DNA of 64,000 bases from Sphingorhabdus sp. (GTDB lineage Bacteria; Pseudomonadota; Alphaproteobacteria; Sphingomonadales; Sphingomonadaceae). Below, in pieces: positions 46,239 to 58,141 of this stretch. Position 1 is the stretch's first letter; every line of letters starts with the position of its first letter. A program made the position numbers and the translations under genes. The notes beneath the pieces are model-generated. The model was not told the origin of the DNA, did no database searches, and saw only the letters and a list, made by a program, of their open reading frames with translations. The DNA lies in contig JANQNO010000010.1 of NCBI GenBank assembly GCA_028279555.1, positions 62,001-126,000 on the forward strand, read 5' to 3'.

Positions 46239-47246
46239 ATGAAACACAAACCATCCCGCATTACCGATGAAGCACGCGACAAGCTGCGTATCCTGTTCAT
46301 CGCCAAACATGCGCTCGGCGGCGGCGAATTGCACAAAGAAGACGGGAATCACGCGCTCTACCATCATGAGGTGCGCAGCATTCTCGAAAGCCTCGGCCTC
46401 AATCTGGTTGTTACCAACAATTATGACATGCTGCTTGAAAAGCCCGATGTCGATTTCGTGTTCCCGCTGCTGAATCGGGCTGGCTTTTTCAATTCGGAGA
46501 TGCTGCTTCCGCTGCTCTGTGAGCGCCATGGCATTCGGTATCTGGGCGCAAGCCCGATTTTGCGCGGCCTGTCCGACGACAAGCATTTAACGAAACTGGA
46601 AGGGCGCGCGCATGGCGTTCCCACATGCGATTGGGCGATTTTCCGGCGCGGCGCTCCAGTGGATCTTTCTGGCGTGCCGGATGCGGATCGCTGGGTCATC
46701 AAGCCCAATGCCTCATCGGCAAGCTGGGGCGTGCAGGATGCACACGATATTGCGGGAATCGAAACCGCCATCGCGAATGTCCATGCCGATGGCCATGACG
46801 CGCTGGTTGAGCCCTTCATGCCCGGCAGCGACGTCGAAATTCCGGTTGTCACGCTGGGCGGCGAACCGCATGTCATGCCGCCAATGCTCTTCAAACAGGC
46901 CGATCCGTCGCATCTCAGAACCTATTATGAGAAGCGCGATCTGGTGCCGCGCGCGCATAAATATGAGCTGGTTGGATTTGAGGATCAGAAGGCCTGGGCC
47001 AGGATTCGCGAAATGACGCTCGCCATGGCGGAGATTTTTCGCCCGTTTGATTATGGCAGGTTCGAATTTCGCTATGACGAGGCTTCCGGCGAAATCAATC
47101 TGCTCGAAGTGAATCTCAACTGCAACCTGTGGTCCAAAAAGGTATATGGCCAGTCGGCTCTGCTGATAGGCTGGACGCAGGAAGAGCTGATCGAGACCAT
47201 TCTGGCCGAAAGTCTGGTGCGCAACGGCCTTATGGAGAAGGCTTGA
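46239..47246 (+). CDS. ATP-grasp ligase resembling D-Ala-D-Ala ligase
   Basis: A 335-residue ATP-grasp protein. The N-terminus (RILFIAKHALGGGELHKEDGNHALYHHEVRSILESLG) and PDVDFVFPLLNRAGFFNSEMLLPLLCERHGIRYLGASP follow the D-Ala-D-Ala ligase pattern; the ATP-binding part has RWVIKPNASSASWGV and VEPFMPGSDVEIPV, and the metal site is NLLEVNLNCNL. It probably ligates an amine to an acyl-phosphate. The divergent PLP enzyme may supply or use its substrate. It is not the cell-wall Ddl, which normally sits in the mur cluster. Confidence 0.78.
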   Translation: MKHKPSRITDEARDKLRILFIAKHALGGGELHKEDGNHALYHHEVRSILESLGLNLVVTNNYDMLLEKPDVDFVFPLLNRAGFFNSEMLLPLLCERHGIRYLGASPILRGLSDDKHLTKLEGRAHGVPTCDWAIFRRGAPVDLSGVPDADRWVIKPNASSASWGVQDAHDIAGIETAIANVHADGHDALVEPFMPGSDVEIPVVTLGGEPHVMPPMLFKQADPSHLRTYYEKRDLVPRAHKYELVGFEDQKAWARIREMTLAMAEIFRPFDYGRFEFRYDEASGEINLLEVNLNCNLWSKKVYGQSALLIGWTQEELIETILAESLVRNGLMEKA

Positions 47247-47305
47247 GATATTCGGGCTGCGCGCCTAAGGCTTTGGCGCGATTATGAAACGAGGTTTGAA
47301 ACACG

Positions 47306-48085
47306 ATGGCTGAACTCACGCTTCCCAAGAACAGCAGGGTCAAGAAGGGTGAAACCCATGCTTCGGCGACTTCGGGGAAGGTCAGAAAATTCAAGGTCTA
47401 TCGTTACGATCCGGATAGCGGTCAGAACCCCCGCTATGACACTTTCGAAGTCGACACCGATGAATGTGGGCCGATGGTGCTCGACGCACTGATCAAGATG
47501 AAGAGCGAACAGGATCCATCGCTTACCTTCCGGCGGTCCTGCCGCGAGGGGATCTGCGGCAGCTGCTCGATGAATATCGACGGCAAGAACGGTCTCGCCT
47601 GCACAACCGCGATCGAGGATTGCAAATCGAACGTCACCATCACGCCGCTGCCGCATATGGAAGTCATCAAGGATCTGGTGCCGGATTTCACCCATTTCTA
47701 TGCACAATATGCATCGATCAAGCCCTGGCTGCAGACAGTAACTCCGGAGCCATCCGGCAAGGAAAGGCTACAGTCTCCCGAGGACCGCGAAAAGCTGGAC
47801 GGTTTGTATGAATGCATATTGTGTGCCTGCTGCTCGACCAGCTGCCCGTCCTATTGGTGGAACAGCGATAAATTCCTCGGGCCGGCAATCCTGCTGCAGG
47901 CCTATCGCTGGCTTGCCGACAGCCGCGACGAAATGACGGGCGAACGGCTCGATGATCTGGAAGACCCCTTCCGGCTTTATCGCTGCCACACCATCATGAA
48001 TTGCGCCAATGCCTGCCCCAAGGGCCTGTCGCCCGCAAAAGCCATAGCCGAGACCAAGAAGATGGTCGCTCAGCGGCAGATATAG
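47306..48085 (+). CDS. sdhB: Succinate dehydrogenase iron-sulfur subunit
   Basis: The 259-residue SdhB subunit of complex II. The [2Fe-2S] site is [16 protein letters not shown] with a further Cys in ACTTAI; the [4Fe-4S] and [3Fe-4S] ligands are [16 protein letters not shown] and [15 protein letters not shown]. It transfers electrons from FAD in SdhA to the quinone. It is not preceded by sdhC, sdhD or sdhA here, which is unusual; these must lie elsewhere. A thioesterase and zapE follow. Confidence 0.97.
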   Translation: MAELTLPKNSRVKKGETHASATSGKVRKFKVYRYDPDSGQNPRYDTFEVDTDECGPMVLDALIKMKSEQDPSLTFRRSCREGICGSCSMNIDGKNGLACTTAIEDCKSNVTITPLPHMEVIKDLVPDFTHFYAQYASIKPWLQTVTPEPSGKERLQSPEDREKLDGLYECILCACCSTSCPSYWWNSDKFLGPAILLQAYRWLADSRDEMTGERLDDLEDPFRLYRCHTIMNCANACPKGLSPAKAIAETKKMVAQRQI

Positions 48086-48103
48086 AAACGGCGGCACAGC
48101 GCT

Positions 48104-48601
48104 TTGACCAGCACCGCATTTGAAGGCCCGATCTTCCGCTTCGAAGATGCGAGCGATTATCCCGGCTGGCAGGACTGGATACTTGTCGATCCCGGGCGCT
48201 TCAATCACGCCCAGCTTGGCCGCCTCCTGGTGCGCAAGGATAGCGAGACGCGCGCCAGCGTGCGCATGTTCCCCGAATATCGTCATGGCAATCTGCTGAA
48301 TGCAATCCACGGCGGTGCGACTTTGGGCTTTATCGATGTCGCTCTCTTTGGCGCTGCGCGGCAATTCGGCATCGATGACAGCGCAGCAGCACTGACGCTC
48401 GACCTTTCGGCGCAATTCATCGGGGCCGGGAAAATGGACAGTCCGCTCGATGCAGAAGTCGAGATGCTGCGCGAAACAGGAAGGCTCATGTTCCTGCGCG
48501 GCAAGGTGGTGCAGGATGACGGGGCGCATCTGGTCGCCAGCTTCTCCGCCACGATCCGGAAATCAAGGCCAAAGAGCATCCCGCAGGCATCCGACGGCTG
48601 A
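48104..48601 (+). CDS. PaaI-type hotdog thioesterase
   Basis: A 165-residue protein of the hotdog thioesterase superfamily with AIHGGATLGFIDVALFGAARQFG and LTLDLSAQFIGAG. Its CoA substrate is unknown. The only in-frame start is a TTG at 48104 without a strong ribosome-binding site. It lies between sdhB and zapE; its stop overlaps zapE as TGATG, suggesting one operon. Confidence 0.82.
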   Translation: MTSTAFEGPIFRFEDASDYPGWQDWILVDPGRFNHAQLGRLLVRKDSETRASVRMFPEYRHGNLLNAIHGGATLGFIDVALFGAARQFGIDDSAAALTLDLSAQFIGAGKMDSPLDAEVEMLRETGRLMFLRGKVVQDDGAHLVASFSATIRKSRPKSIPQASDG

Positions 48602-49725
48602 TGCGGATTGGAGCGCGCTATGCCGAAATGCTCGATGCGGGCGAGCTAAAGCCCGATGCGGCTCAGGCGGCCATCGTGGAGAAGCTGGATAGCCTGCAGG
48701 AAAGGCTCGAAGCGCCGCCGCCGCGCGGCTCCATCCTCTGGCGGCTGGCGGGCAGAAAGCCGGAGACGCCGCAGGGGCTCTATATGTGGGGCGGTGTCGG
48801 GCGCGGCAAATCGATGCTGATGGATATGTTCTATGAATGCGTCGATATTCAGCGCAAGCAGCGCCGCCATTTCCACGAATTCATGCTGAGCGTGCATGGC
48901 CAGATGCGCGATTGGCGTGAAAAGGATCCCGGTGATCCCATCCCCCATGTTGCGCGCGCGCTGGCCGAAGATGCACGGCTCCTCTGCTTCGACGAGATGG
49001 TGGTCAGCAATATGGCCGACGCGGCGATCATGTCCCGGCTCTTTACCCGGTTGATCGAAGAAGGCGTCACCATTGTCACGACATCCAACCGCATCCCCGA
49101 TGATCTCTACAAGGACGGGCTCAATCGGCATCTGTTTGTGCCGTTCATAGAGCTCATCAAGGAAAAGCTCGACATATTGGCGCTCGACGGCCCGGTCGAT
49201 TATCGGCGACAGCGGCTGGGCAATGCCGAAACCTGGCTGGTGCCCAATGGCGAGGCCGCCACCAGGGCCCTGTCGGACACTTTCTTTCGCTTGACCGATT
49301 ATCCGCCCGAAGACCGGGAGAATGTGCCATCGATCGAGCTCGACGTCGGGGCGGGGCGGAAGATGAAAGTCCCAAAAGCGCTCAAGGGTGTGGCCGTCTT
49401 TTCCTTCAAGCGGCTTTGCGCCGAGGCACGCGGAGCCTCCGACTATCTTGCCATCGCGCGGCGTTTTCACACCGTTATCATCGTCGGCATTCCGGTACTT
49501 GGACCGCATAACCGCAACGAGGCAGCGCGCTTCGTGACGCTCATCGATGCGCTATACGAATATAAGGTGAAGCTGCTCGCCGCCGCCGATGCGCAGCCCG
49601 ATGGTCTCTATCCTGAAGGCGATGGAAAATTCGAATTCGAACGCACGGTTTCGCGGCTGATGGAGATGCAATCGGAAGAATATCTTGCGCTGGGTCACGG
49701 CGCGGAAGAGGCGGCCAACAACTGA
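48601..49725 (+). CDS. zapE: ZapE/AFG1-family ATPase
   Basis: A 374-residue P-loop ATPase of the ZapE (AFG1) family, which in bacteria acts on the division ring under stress and whose eukaryotic relatives act on mitochondrial membrane complexes. GLYMWGGVGRGKSMLMDMFYE is Walker A and LLCFDEMVVSNMADAAIM is Walker B; IVTTSNRIPDDLYKDGLNR follows. Its place after sdhB is common in Alphaproteobacteria. Confidence 0.95.
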   Translation: MRIGARYAEMLDAGELKPDAAQAAIVEKLDSLQERLEAPPPRGSILWRLAGRKPETPQGLYMWGGVGRGKSMLMDMFYECVDIQRKQRRHFHEFMLSVHGQMRDWREKDPGDPIPHVARALAEDARLLCFDEMVVSNMADAAIMSRLFTRLIEEGVTIVTTSNRIPDDLYKDGLNRHLFVPFIELIKEKLDILALDGPVDYRRQRLGNAETWLVPNGEAATRALSDTFFRLTDYPPEDRENVPSIELDVGAGRKMKVPKALKGVAVFSFKRLCAEARGASDYLAIARRFHTVIIVGIPVLGPHNRNEAARFVTLIDALYEYKVKLLAAADAQPDGLYPEGDGKFEFERTVSRLMEMQSEEYLALGHGAEEAANN

Positions 49726-51079
<1,354 letters not shown>

Positions 51080-51080
<1 letters not shown>

Positions 51081-51406
51081 TGTTTGAATCCGCCGCGGCT
51101 TGGATTCAGATAGCGGCAAAAATCATGCCTTACTTTTTGCCATTGGCAATCCCTGCCTATTTTGCAATTCGCAGACTGGCTTTGGGCAAGCCGAGATTCT
51201 TTGTGGTTTTCGTCGTTGCATTGGTCGCCCTGATCTCATTAGCCATTGGGGCGGGCTACAGTTATACTGGATTTGGTGCAGGACACGTGGGTGCGGCGCT
51301 ACTAGCCATGGCGCTTTCTTGCTCACTCTTGATATTGCTTTTTGCGGGAGCAATCACGGTAATATATACGCGGCTTTCGAAAAAACAAATAACCAGAATA
51401 GGATAA
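51080..51406 (+). CDS. Small membrane protein inserted after mdh
   Basis: A 108-residue protein with three hydrophobic helices (YFLPLAIPAYFAIRRLAL, FFVVFVVALVALISLAIGAGY, VGAALLAMALSCSLLILLFAG). No family recognised. The start overlaps the mdh stop as TAATG, but the base composition is more A+T-rich than mdh. It is the first gene of the segment between mdh and sucD that also carries the partial sucD copy. Confidence 0.55.
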
Positions 51407-51409
51407 GAA

Positions 51410-51518
51410 ATGTCCATCCTCGTAAATAAGAACACCAAGGCCATCATACAGGGGATGACCGGATCTACCGGAACCTTCCATACCAAGCAGGCGCTCGAAT
51501 ATGGCACGCAGATGGTCG
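51410..51518 (+). repeat. Diverged direct duplicate of the sucD 5' end
   Basis: These 109 bases match 52746-52854 at about 87% by eye (14 differences). The similarity starts exactly at the ATG in both copies and ends within GCACGCAGATGGTCG. Upstream sequences share nothing. Many differences are third-codon changes, so the copy has drifted or came from another strain's sucD. Confidence 0.88.
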
Positions 51519-52168
51519 GCTGGTTTAGCGCAATGAAAATTGGTTGGCTCTCGGCTTTTCTCACCGCGCTAATATTTGTGGCCACGCCGGTTCAGGCCGC
51601 CCCCGACAGTATGTGGGTCAATCCGGCAGGAAATCTGTCCGGTCTCCGCGCTTCTGATGAACCGGTCACCCGACTCAAGGGCGGAGATCATAGTCTTTCG
51701 GATATTGTCGATGGATTTGACACGCTTTGCGTCAAGACAGGATTTGACAAGCTGCGCGTTAATCCGGCCATCGTCCAGAGCCAATGGCGAGGACGCTATA
51801 TGCCGAGCATACTGAAAATGTCGTCCGGCGATCTTGATCTGGGCGGCTGGCAGGGTGAAAGTCACTGGCTCGGCATATTGTCGCACCCGGTCGTTTCTCC
51901 CAACCCGCAATGCGTCTTTGCGGTCGCCACCCGAACCGATCATCCATCGTCCGATCTGTTGCCGGTGCTGGTGGAAAAGTTCGGGGCGCCTGACAATATG
52001 GCCGATCTATACAATGCCGACGGCACACCCAATGAAAGCACGCGGCCATATTGGGTTGTAAGCCAGGCCGCGGGCAAGGAACGGGTCATCATTGCCCGCA
52101 ATCTGTCACGCGGCAATGAACATCGCATCCACCTGCTGTTTCTCGAACGGCCAAGGGAGGGTGGTTGA
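51410..52168 (+). CDS. Chimeric gene: SucD-like N-terminus fused to an exported protein
   Basis: Residues 1-36 copy the start of SucD ([20 protein letters not shown] and flanks), then the frame continues into a signal-peptide-like stretch ([22 protein letters not shown] from 51533) and a mature domain of about 190 residues with two cysteines. The ATG at 51410 has AGGA upstream, whereas the internal ATG at 51533 has no clear ribosome-binding site. So the protein may be made as a chimera, or the SucD-like part may act only as a translated leader. The exported domain is not recognised. Confidence 0.6.
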   Translation: MSILVNKNTKAIIQGMTGSTGTFHTKQALEYGTQMVGWFSAMKIGWLSAFLTALIFVATPVQAAPDSMWVNPAGNLSGLRASDEPVTRLKGGDHSLSDIVDGFDTLCVKTGFDKLRVNPAIVQSQWRGRYMPSILKMSSGDLDLGGWQGESHWLGILSHPVVSPNPQCVFAVATRTDHPSSDLLPVLVEKFGAPDNMADLYNADGTPNESTRPYWVVSQAAGKERVIIARNLSRGNEHRIHLLFLERPREGG

Positions 52169-52749
52169 TGCTCTCTGCCGCCCTTCTCCTCGCGGCCAGC
52201 CCGGTGGCGGCCGATGACTACCCCGCGAAACAGGTATTGCAGAGCTTTGCAACCGCCTGTTCGGGTATTGAGAATATGGCGGTGGCCCAGGCATCAGCCG
52301 CCGCCGCTGGCTGGGAAGGATACGAAGCTTCGCGGGATTCGATGCTTGGCCGGCTACTTGCGATGGGGCGGGCGGAGATCGCCAAGGATCCGAAAACGGA
52401 ATATATTTTGGGCGGCACATATCAAAAAACCGTGGCCGACCGTTCGCTGCATCTGGTGCTGACGCGCGTCGTTGACGAAACGGTGTCGGCCAATGGATGC
52501 AGGATATACGATTTTGCAGCTAAGCGATCTTTGACGGTGGCTGAGCTGGAAGGCTGGACGGTCCGCCCGCCCAACGCGACCGAAGCACCCGCCGCCGGCC
52601 TGATAAGACACATCTGGAATCCGGGGCTGAAACCTGGCCATGTTGAAATGAATATTTCCTTCACTGCGAAGGATAGCGAATTATCCGGCAACATTCCCGT
52701 GACAGGGTTGATGTTTTCGGCGCAATCACTGGAGATAAATGGACAATGA
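52168..52749 (+). CDS. Exported protein of unknown function between the sucD copies
   Basis: A 193-residue protein with a signal peptide ([15 protein letters not shown]) and two cysteines in the mature part ([15 protein letters not shown]). It starts at 52168, overlapping the previous stop as TGATG, with GGGAGG upstream. Its stop overlaps the sucD ATG as ATGA, so sucD translation would be coupled to it. The mature domain may be a distant relative of the preceding exported domain, judged only from similar size and cysteine placement. Confidence 0.6.
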   Translation: MLSAALLLAASPVAADDYPAKQVLQSFATACSGIENMAVAQASAAAAGWEGYEASRDSMLGRLLAMGRAEIAKDPKTEYILGGTYQKTVADRSLHLVLTRVVDETVSANGCRIYDFAAKRSLTVAELEGWTVRPPNATEAPAAGLIRHIWNPGLKPGHVEMNISFTAKDSELSGNIPVTGLMFSAQSLEINGQ

Positions 52750-52854
52750 GCATCCTCGTAAACAAAGATACCAAGGTCATCACCCAGGGGATGACCGGAT
52801 CTACCGGGACCTTCCATACCGAGCAGGCCATTGAATATGGCACGCAGATGGTCG
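52746..52854 (+). repeat. Second copy of the sucD 5' repeat (start of intact sucD)
   Basis: The first 109 bases of the intact sucD gene, matched by the diverged copy at 51410-51518. The two copies are 1336 bases apart start to start. Confidence 0.88.
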
Positions 52855-53630
52855 CGGGCGTCACGCCGGGAAAGGGCGGCACGACGCATCTGGGCCTGCC
52901 TCAATTCGATACCGTAAGAGAGGCAAAGGCTGCGACCGGCGCAACCGCGAGCTGCATCTATGTGCCCCCGCCTTTCGCCGCCGACGCGATCTGCGAAGCC
53001 ATTGCGGCCGAGATGGAACTTATTATCTGCATCACCGAAGGCATCCCCGTACTTGATATGGTGCGCGCCAAGGCTGCACTCACCGGCAGCAAATCGCGCC
53101 TGATCGGCCCCAACTGCCCTGGCGTTCTGACGCCGGATGAATGCAAGATCGGCATCATGCCAGGCTCGATCTTCAAGAAGGGCTCGGTCGGCGTCGTATC
53201 GCGCTCGGGCACGCTCACTTACGAAGCCGTGCATCAGACGACTGCCGTTGGCCTCGGTCAGACCACGGCTGTCGGCATTGGCGGAGACCCCGTCAACGGC
53301 ACCAACTTTATTGACGTGCTGGAGATGTTCCTCGCCGACGAGGCAACAGAGAGCATCATCATGATTGGTGAGATTGGCGGCGATGCCGAGGAGCAGGCCG
53401 CGCAATTCCTGATCGACGAGGCCAGGAAGGGCCGCAAAAAGCCGACGGCGGGTTTCATCGCCGGACGCACCGCACCGCCGGGCCGCCGCATGGGCCATGC
53501 CGGCGCGATCGTGTCGGGCGGCAAGGGCGGCGCAGATGACAAGATTGCCGCTATGGAAGAAGCGGGCATTCGCGTCGCGGCTTCTCCGTCGGAACTGGGT
53601 ACGACCCTGGTGGAGGCGCTTAAGGGGTAG
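52746..53630 (+). CDS. sucD: Succinyl-CoA synthetase alpha subunit
   Basis: The 294-residue alpha subunit of succinate-CoA ligase. The CoA-binding N-terminus ([27 protein letters not shown]) is seen, then [31 protein letters not shown] and [14 protein letters not shown] with the phosphohistidine. The beta subunit sucC, its partner, is not adjacent. It is followed by a hairpin-repeat pair and sucA. Confidence 0.97.
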   Translation: MSILVNKDTKVITQGMTGSTGTFHTEQAIEYGTQMVAGVTPGKGGTTHLGLPQFDTVREAKAATGATASCIYVPPPFAADAICEAIAAEMELIICITEGIPVLDMVRAKAALTGSKSRLIGPNCPGVLTPDECKIGIMPGSIFKKGSVGVVSRSGTLTYEAVHQTTAVGLGQTTAVGIGGDPVNGTNFIDVLEMFLADEATESIIMIGEIGGDAEEQAAQFLIDEARKGRKKPTAGFIAGRTAPPGRRMGHAGAIVSGGKGGADDKIAAMEEAGIRVAASPSELGTTLVEALKG

Positions 53631-53659
53631 GGGCGCGAATATAAGGACGGTGAAATATC

Positions 53660-53726
53660 GTGCTCCCCAAACTTGATTTGGGGTCCAGATGAACAACACT
53701 GGATTCCAGCTTTCGCTGGAAAGCAC
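53660..53726. repeat. Inverted pair of hairpin repeats between sucD and sucA
   Basis: The left hairpin is CCCCAAA-CTTGA-TTTGGGG then TCCAG (53665-53688), with GTGCT outside. The right, inverted, is CTGGA, TTCCAGC-TTTC-GCTGGAA and AGCAC (53699-53726). Outer GTGCT and inner GTCCAG/ATCCAG match the ends of the GIY-YIG element at 57810-58172. The ten-base spacer has no gene. Being inside the operon, the pair may affect mRNA stability or the sucD:sucA ratio. Confidence 0.85.
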
Positions 53727-53768
53727 AAGAAATCACTTCTGCGTAGTATGGCAATGGCGAGGTAAACA

Positions 53769-56555
53769 ATGGGTGTAGAGAATCAGGATTTTCCCGGCGC
53801 AGCGCCCGACGACCCCGGCCCGAGCTGGGAGCGCAAGGGCTGGCCGCTCGATGATATCGACGATCTGACCGCCGGGCTCGACCCGACGCAGATGGCGGTC
53901 GAGATCAAGGCGGCAGCAAAGGCCGCCGGCAAGCCCATGTCGGACGGCGATGTGACCCAGGCCGCCAGCGACTCGATCCGCGCCATGCTGCTCATCCGCA
54001 CCTACCGTGTGCGTGGGCATCTCGCGGCCAATCTCGACCCGCTGGGGCTGCATGCGCATGAGCTACCGGCAGACCTCACGCCAGAACATCACGGCTTTAC
54101 CGGCAGCGATCTCGAGCGCCCAATCTATATCGGCGGGGTGATGGGGCTCGAATGGACGACGGTCAAAGAACTCGTTGCCATCCTGCGCGCCAATTATTGT
54201 GGGCCAGTCGGTCTGGAATATATGCATATTTCCGACATCGAAGAGCGGCGCTTCCTGCAAGAGCGCATGGAGGGCAAGGATGCCGCCATCGAATTTTCCA
54301 CGGAGGGAAAGAAAGCGATCCTTGCCAAGGTGATGCAGGGCGAGGGATATGAAAGCTTCCTCGGCAGGAAATATGTCGGCACCAAACGCTTTGGCCTCGA
54401 TGGCGGCGAAGCGATGCTGCCCGCGCTGGAAGCCGTCATCAAATATGGCGGCGCGCTTGGCGTGCGGGAAATTATCTATGGCATGGCCCACCGTGGCCGG
54501 CTCAACATCCTCGCCAATGTGATGGCCAAGCCCTATCATGTAATCTTCCATGAATTTTCAGGTGGCAGCGCCAACCCGGATGATGTCGGCGGTTCGGGCG
54601 ATGTCAAATATCACCTCGGCACCAGCACGGACCGCACCTTTGACGGCATCGACGTGCATATGAGCCTGGTCCCCAACCCGTCGCATCTGGAGGCCGTCGA
54701 TCCGGTCGTGCTTGGCAAGGCGCGCGCGCAACAGGTCATCCGCGACGACCTGAAGAAACATGAGGAAGTGCTGCCCGTCCTGATTCATGGCGATGCCGCC
54801 TTTGCCGGGCAGGGCATCGTGTGGGAGTGCCTGGGCTTTTCCGGCATTCGCGGATATAATACCGGCGGCTGCATCCATTTCATCATCAACAACCAGATCG
54901 GCTTTACCACCGCGCCGCAATTCGCGCGCTCCTCGCCCTACCCGTCGGATGTGGCCAAGGGCGTGCAGGCCCCGATCTTCCACGTCAATGGCGATGACCC
55001 CGAGGCGGTGACCTTTGCCTGCAAGATGGCAATCGAATTCCGCCAGCGTTTCGGCCGCGATATCGTCATCGACATGTGGTGCTATCGCCGCTTCGGCCAT
55101 AATGAGGGCGACGAGCCGAGCTTCACGCAGCCGCTCATGTATGCCGAAATTCGCAAACATCCCAAAGTGTCGAAAGTCTATGGCAAGCGGCTGATCGAGG
55201 AAGGCGTTGTCGACCAGGCATGGATCGACCAGACCGCGCAGGAATATGACGATTTTCTCGAGCAGGAGTTCGAGGCCGGCAAGAGCTATGAACCCAACAA
55301 GGCCGACTGGTTCGGCGGCCGCTGGTCGGGGCTCGCCGCTCCCGTCGATCCCGAAACCGCGCGGCGCAATGTCGAAACCGCGATCGATGCCAAGCTGTTC
55401 GACAGCCTCGGGCGGACGCTGACCACCGTCCCCGACGATCTCAATATCCACAAAACGCTGGGCCGGGTGATCGATGCCAAACGCAAAATGTTCGAAAGCG
55501 GCAAAAATCTCGACTGGGCGACCGGCGAGGCGCTTGCCTTCGGCGCGCTGCTATCGGAGGGCTATGGCGTGCGCCTGTCGGGCCAGGATTCCGGACGCGG
55601 CACATTTTCGCAGCGGCATGCGGTCTGGGTCGATCAGCAAACCGGCGAGAAATATGCGCCGCTGTCGACCGTCCCGCATGGGCAATTCGAAGTGCTCGAC
55701 AGTCCGCTTAGCGAATATGGCGTGCTCGGTTTCGAATATGGCTATGCCATGGCCGACCCCAAATCGCTGGTCATGTGGGAAGCGCAGTTCGGCGATTTTG
55801 CCAATGGCGCGCAGATCATGATCGACCAGTTCATCGCCAGCGGCGAAGCGAAATGGCTCCGCGCTAACGGTCTCGTGCTGCTGCTGCCGCATGGTTATGA
55901 AGGGCAGGGTCCGGAACATAGCTCTGCGCGGCTCGAGCGCTTTCTTCAGCTTTGCGCGCAGGACAATATGCAGGTCTGCAACATCACCACACCGGCCAAC
56001 TATTTCCATCTATTGCGGCGGCAGATGCTGCGGCCGTTTCGCAAGCCGTTGATCATCATGACGCCCAAATCGCTGCTCCGCCACAAGATGGCGGTTTCCG
56101 GCGCGGAGGAATTTCAGGGCGAGCATCACTTCATGCGGATCAAGTCCGATACCAATGCGCCTGCCGACAAGGATGTCAAAAGGCTGGTGCTGTGTTCGGG
56201 CAAGGTCGCCTTCGACCTGATCGAAGCGCGCGACAAGGCAGGCGACAAAAATACCTCGATCGTGCGTATCGAACAGCTTTATCCCTTTCCGGGCGAGCCG
56301 CTCACCGTAAGGCTCAAGCGGATGAAAAATCTCGAAAGCGTGGTCTGGGCGCAGGAAGAACCGAAAAATAATGGCAGCTGGTTCTTCGTCGAATCAGAGA
56401 TCGAACAATGCCTGAAGGATGCGAAAGTGAAGCCGAAACGGCCGGTCTATGCCGGCCGCCGTGCATCGGCTTCGCCAGCAACCGGGCTCGCACCGCGTCA
56501 CCAGGCGCAGCAGGAAGAACTGATCGCCGAAGCGCTCGGCCACAGCAGGAAATAA
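53769..56555 (+). CDS. sucA: 2-oxoglutarate dehydrogenase E1
   Basis: The thiamine-diphosphate E1 component (928 residues). [71 protein letters not shown] and the Mg/ThDP motif with NNQIGFTT are typical, as is the C-terminal [16 protein letters not shown]. It decarboxylates 2-oxoglutarate and transfers succinyl to the lipoyl arm of E2. Confidence 0.97.
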   Translation: MGVENQDFPGAAPDDPGPSWERKGWPLDDIDDLTAGLDPTQMAVEIKAAAKAAGKPMSDGDVTQAASDSIRAMLLIRTYRVRGHLAANLDPLGLHAHELPADLTPEHHGFTGSDLERPIYIGGVMGLEWTTVKELVAILRANYCGPVGLEYMHISDIEERRFLQERMEGKDAAIEFSTEGKKAILAKVMQGEGYESFLGRKYVGTKRFGLDGGEAMLPALEAVIKYGGALGVREIIYGMAHRGRLNILANVMAKPYHVIFHEFSGGSANPDDVGGSGDVKYHLGTSTDRTFDGIDVHMSLVPNPSHLEAVDPVVLGKARAQQVIRDDLKKHEEVLPVLIHGDAAFAGQGIVWECLGFSGIRGYNTGGCIHFIINNQIGFTTAPQFARSSPYPSDVAKGVQAPIFHVNGDDPEAVTFACKMAIEFRQRFGRDIVIDMWCYRRFGHNEGDEPSFTQPLMYAEIRKHPKVSKVYGKRLIEEGVVDQAWIDQTAQEYDDFLEQEFEAGKSYEPNKADWFGGRWSGLAAPVDPETARRNVETAIDAKLFDSLGRTLTTVPDDLNIHKTLGRVIDAKRKMFESGKNLDWATGEALAFGALLSEGYGVRLSGQDSGRGTFSQRHAVWVDQQTGEKYAPLSTVPHGQFEVLDSPLSEYGVLGFEYGYAMADPKSLVMWEAQFGDFANGAQIMIDQFIASGEAKWLRANGLVLLLPHGYEGQGPEHSSARLERFLQLCAQDNMQVCNITTPANYFHLLRRQMLRPFRKPLIIMTPKSLLRHKMAVSGAEEFQGEHHFMRIKSDTNAPADKDVKRLVLCSGKVAFDLIEARDKAGDKNTSIVRIEQLYPFPGEPLTVRLKRMKNLESVVWAQEEPKNNGSWFFVESEIEQCLKDAKVKPKRPVYAGRRASASPATGLAPRHQAQQEELIAEALGHSRK

Positions 56556-56575
56556 CAAACGGAAAGCGTGAAACC

Positions 56576-57805
56576 ATGTCTACCGAAGTCAAAGTCCCCG
56601 TGTTGGGCGAATCGATCACCGAAGCCACGATTGGCGAGTGGCTGAAACAGCCAGGCGAGGCGGTGGACCGCGACGAGCCGATCGCGAGCCTCGAGACCGA
56701 CAAGGTCGCGCTCGAGGTTCCCGCGCCTGTCGCGGGCGTAATGGGCAAGACCCTGTTTGCCGAGGGCGACACCGTCAATGTCGACGATGTGATTGCCAGC
56801 ATCGAGGCGGGTGACGGGGCGGCTGCCGCGCCGAAAACCGAAACGGCATCACCGCCTGCTACAAAGGAGGTGGCCGCGCCGCCGCCGCAGGCCGCCGGCG
56901 ACGTCCCGACATTGTCGCCAGCGGTGCGCCGGCTGGTGCTCGAACATGGGCTCGACCCGACAAAGATAAAGGGCAGCGGCAAGGATGGCCGGCTGACCAA
57001 GGAAGATGTGCTCGAAGCCGCCAAGAATGCCGGCGATCCGCCTGCTTCGCCGCCTGCTGCGGAAGCGCCCGCAGCCGCCGTTGCCACGCCGGCAAAGGGC
57101 GCGCGCGAGGAAGAGCGCGTGCGCATGTCGCGCCTGCGCCAGACCATCGCCAAGCGGCTGAAATCGGCGCAGGATACCGCCGCGCTGCTCACCACATTCA
57201 ATGATTGCGACATGACCGAAGTCATGGAAACGCGGAAGAAATACAAGGAGCTGTTCGAAAAGAAGCATGGCGTGCGGCTTGGCTTTATGGGCTTTTTCAC
57301 CAAGGCGGTGGCGCTGGCGGCCAAGGATGTGCCGTCGGTCAATGCGCAGATCGACGGCGATGAAATTGTCTATCACAATTATCTCGATGTCTCGGTCGCG
57401 GTTAGCGCGCCCAACGGATTGGTTGTGCCGGTCGTGCGCAACGCCGACAATATGAGCTTTGCGGAGATCGAGTCGACCATCGGCGATTTCGGCAAGCGCG
57501 CCAAGGAAGGCACGCTCAAGATGGAGGAGATGCAGGGCGGCACCTTTACCATTTCCAATGGCGGGGTTTTCGGTTCGCTGATGTCGACGCCGATCATCAA
57601 CCCTCCGCAATCGGCCGTGCTCGGCCTGCACCGGATCGAGCAGCGCCCCGTTGTGATGCCCGATGGTTCGATTGCCGCGCGCCCGATGATGTATCTGGCG
57701 CTCAGCTATGACCACCGCCTGGTCGATGGCCGCGAAGCCGTGACCTTCCTGAAAATCGTCAAGGAAGCGATCGAGGATCCGGCGCGGCTGCTGATTGATC
57801 TTTAG
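56576..57805 (+). CDS. sucB: Dihydrolipoyllysine succinyltransferase (E2)
   Basis: The 409-residue E2 core. One lipoyl domain ([13 protein letters not shown], lipoyl-Lys), an Ala/Pro linker, a peripheral-subunit-binding domain ([33 protein letters not shown]) and the catalytic domain ending in [14 protein letters not shown] are all present. The start at 56576 follows GGAAAG. The repeat-bounded GIY-YIG unit begins five bases after its stop. Confidence 0.97.
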   Translation: MSTEVKVPVLGESITEATIGEWLKQPGEAVDRDEPIASLETDKVALEVPAPVAGVMGKTLFAEGDTVNVDDVIASIEAGDGAAAAPKTETASPPATKEVAAPPPQAAGDVPTLSPAVRRLVLEHGLDPTKIKGSGKDGRLTKEDVLEAAKNAGDPPASPPAAEAPAAAVATPAKGAREEERVRMSRLRQTIAKRLKSAQDTAALLTTFNDCDMTEVMETRKKYKELFEKKHGVRLGFMGFFTKAVALAAKDVPSVNAQIDGDEIVYHNYLDVSVAVSAPNGLVVPVVRNADNMSFAEIESTIGDFGKRAKEGTLKMEEMQGGTFTISNGGVFGSLMSTPIINPPQSAVLGLHRIEQRPVVMPDGSIAARPMMYLALSYDHRLVDGREAVTFLKIVKEAIEDPARLLIDL

Positions 57806-57809
57806 TTCG

Positions 57810-57840
57810 CAGTGCTCCGCACTTGTTGCGGAGTCCAGGG
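57810..57840 (+). repeat. Left end of the GIY-YIG element
   Basis: Hairpin stem CTCCGCA (57815-57821) and TGCGGAG (57827-57833), then TCCAGGG. The final AGGG forms part of the ribosome-binding site of the enclosed gene. Confidence 0.9.
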
Positions 57841-57848
57841 AGTTGGGA

Positions 57849-58139
57849 GTGAAAGAAGGATATGTCTATCTGATGGCGAACAAGCGCAACGGCACGACTT
57901 ATCTGGGCGTTACCAACAATATTGGACAGCGCGCTTACCAACACCGAAATGCAATGATTGAGGGGTTTTCTAAGAAATATGGCTGCCATCTTCTCGTCTG
58001 GTATCAGCATTTTGAAGACCTGCAGGATGCAAGAGCGTGTGAGTATCGGATGAAAAAATGGAAACGATCTTGGAAACTCCGATTGATTGAAGAACATAAT
58101 CCGCAATGGAAAGATTTGTACGAAACCTTGGGCGGATGA
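57849..58139 (+). CDS. Small GIY-YIG nuclease-family protein
   Basis: A 96-residue single-domain GIY-YIG protein. The GIY/YIG strands are GYVYLMANKRNGTTYLGVTNN, followed by the Arg in IGQRAYQHR. The Glu that binds metal is probably in ARACEYRMKKWKRSWK, and NPQWKDLYETL is the usual end. All expected catalytic residues appear present. The GTG at 57849 has AGGGAG six bases upstream; an earlier frame start at 57795 lies inside sucB and is rejected. Composition is more A+T-rich than sucB and lpd. The function of these small proteins is unsettled. Confidence 0.87.
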   Translation: MKEGYVYLMANKRNGTTYLGVTNNIGQRAYQHRNAMIEGFSKKYGCHLLVWYQHFEDLQDARACEYRMKKWKRSWKLRLIEEHNPQWKDLYETLGG

Positions 58140-58141
58140 CG

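Noticed and set aside
51410-51518. A broken sucD pseudogene
   Set aside because: Only the first 109 bases are present and the frame stays open into another protein, so a chimeric gene or leader is a better description than a decayed copy.
54558-55451. A 297-codon minus-strand frame inside sucA
   Set aside because: Antisense of a certain gene with no domain or ribosome-binding site.
57795-57848. An upstream start for the GIY-YIG protein
   Set aside because: It would begin within the last codons of sucB and translate the repeat; the GTG at 57849 has a proper ribosome-binding site.
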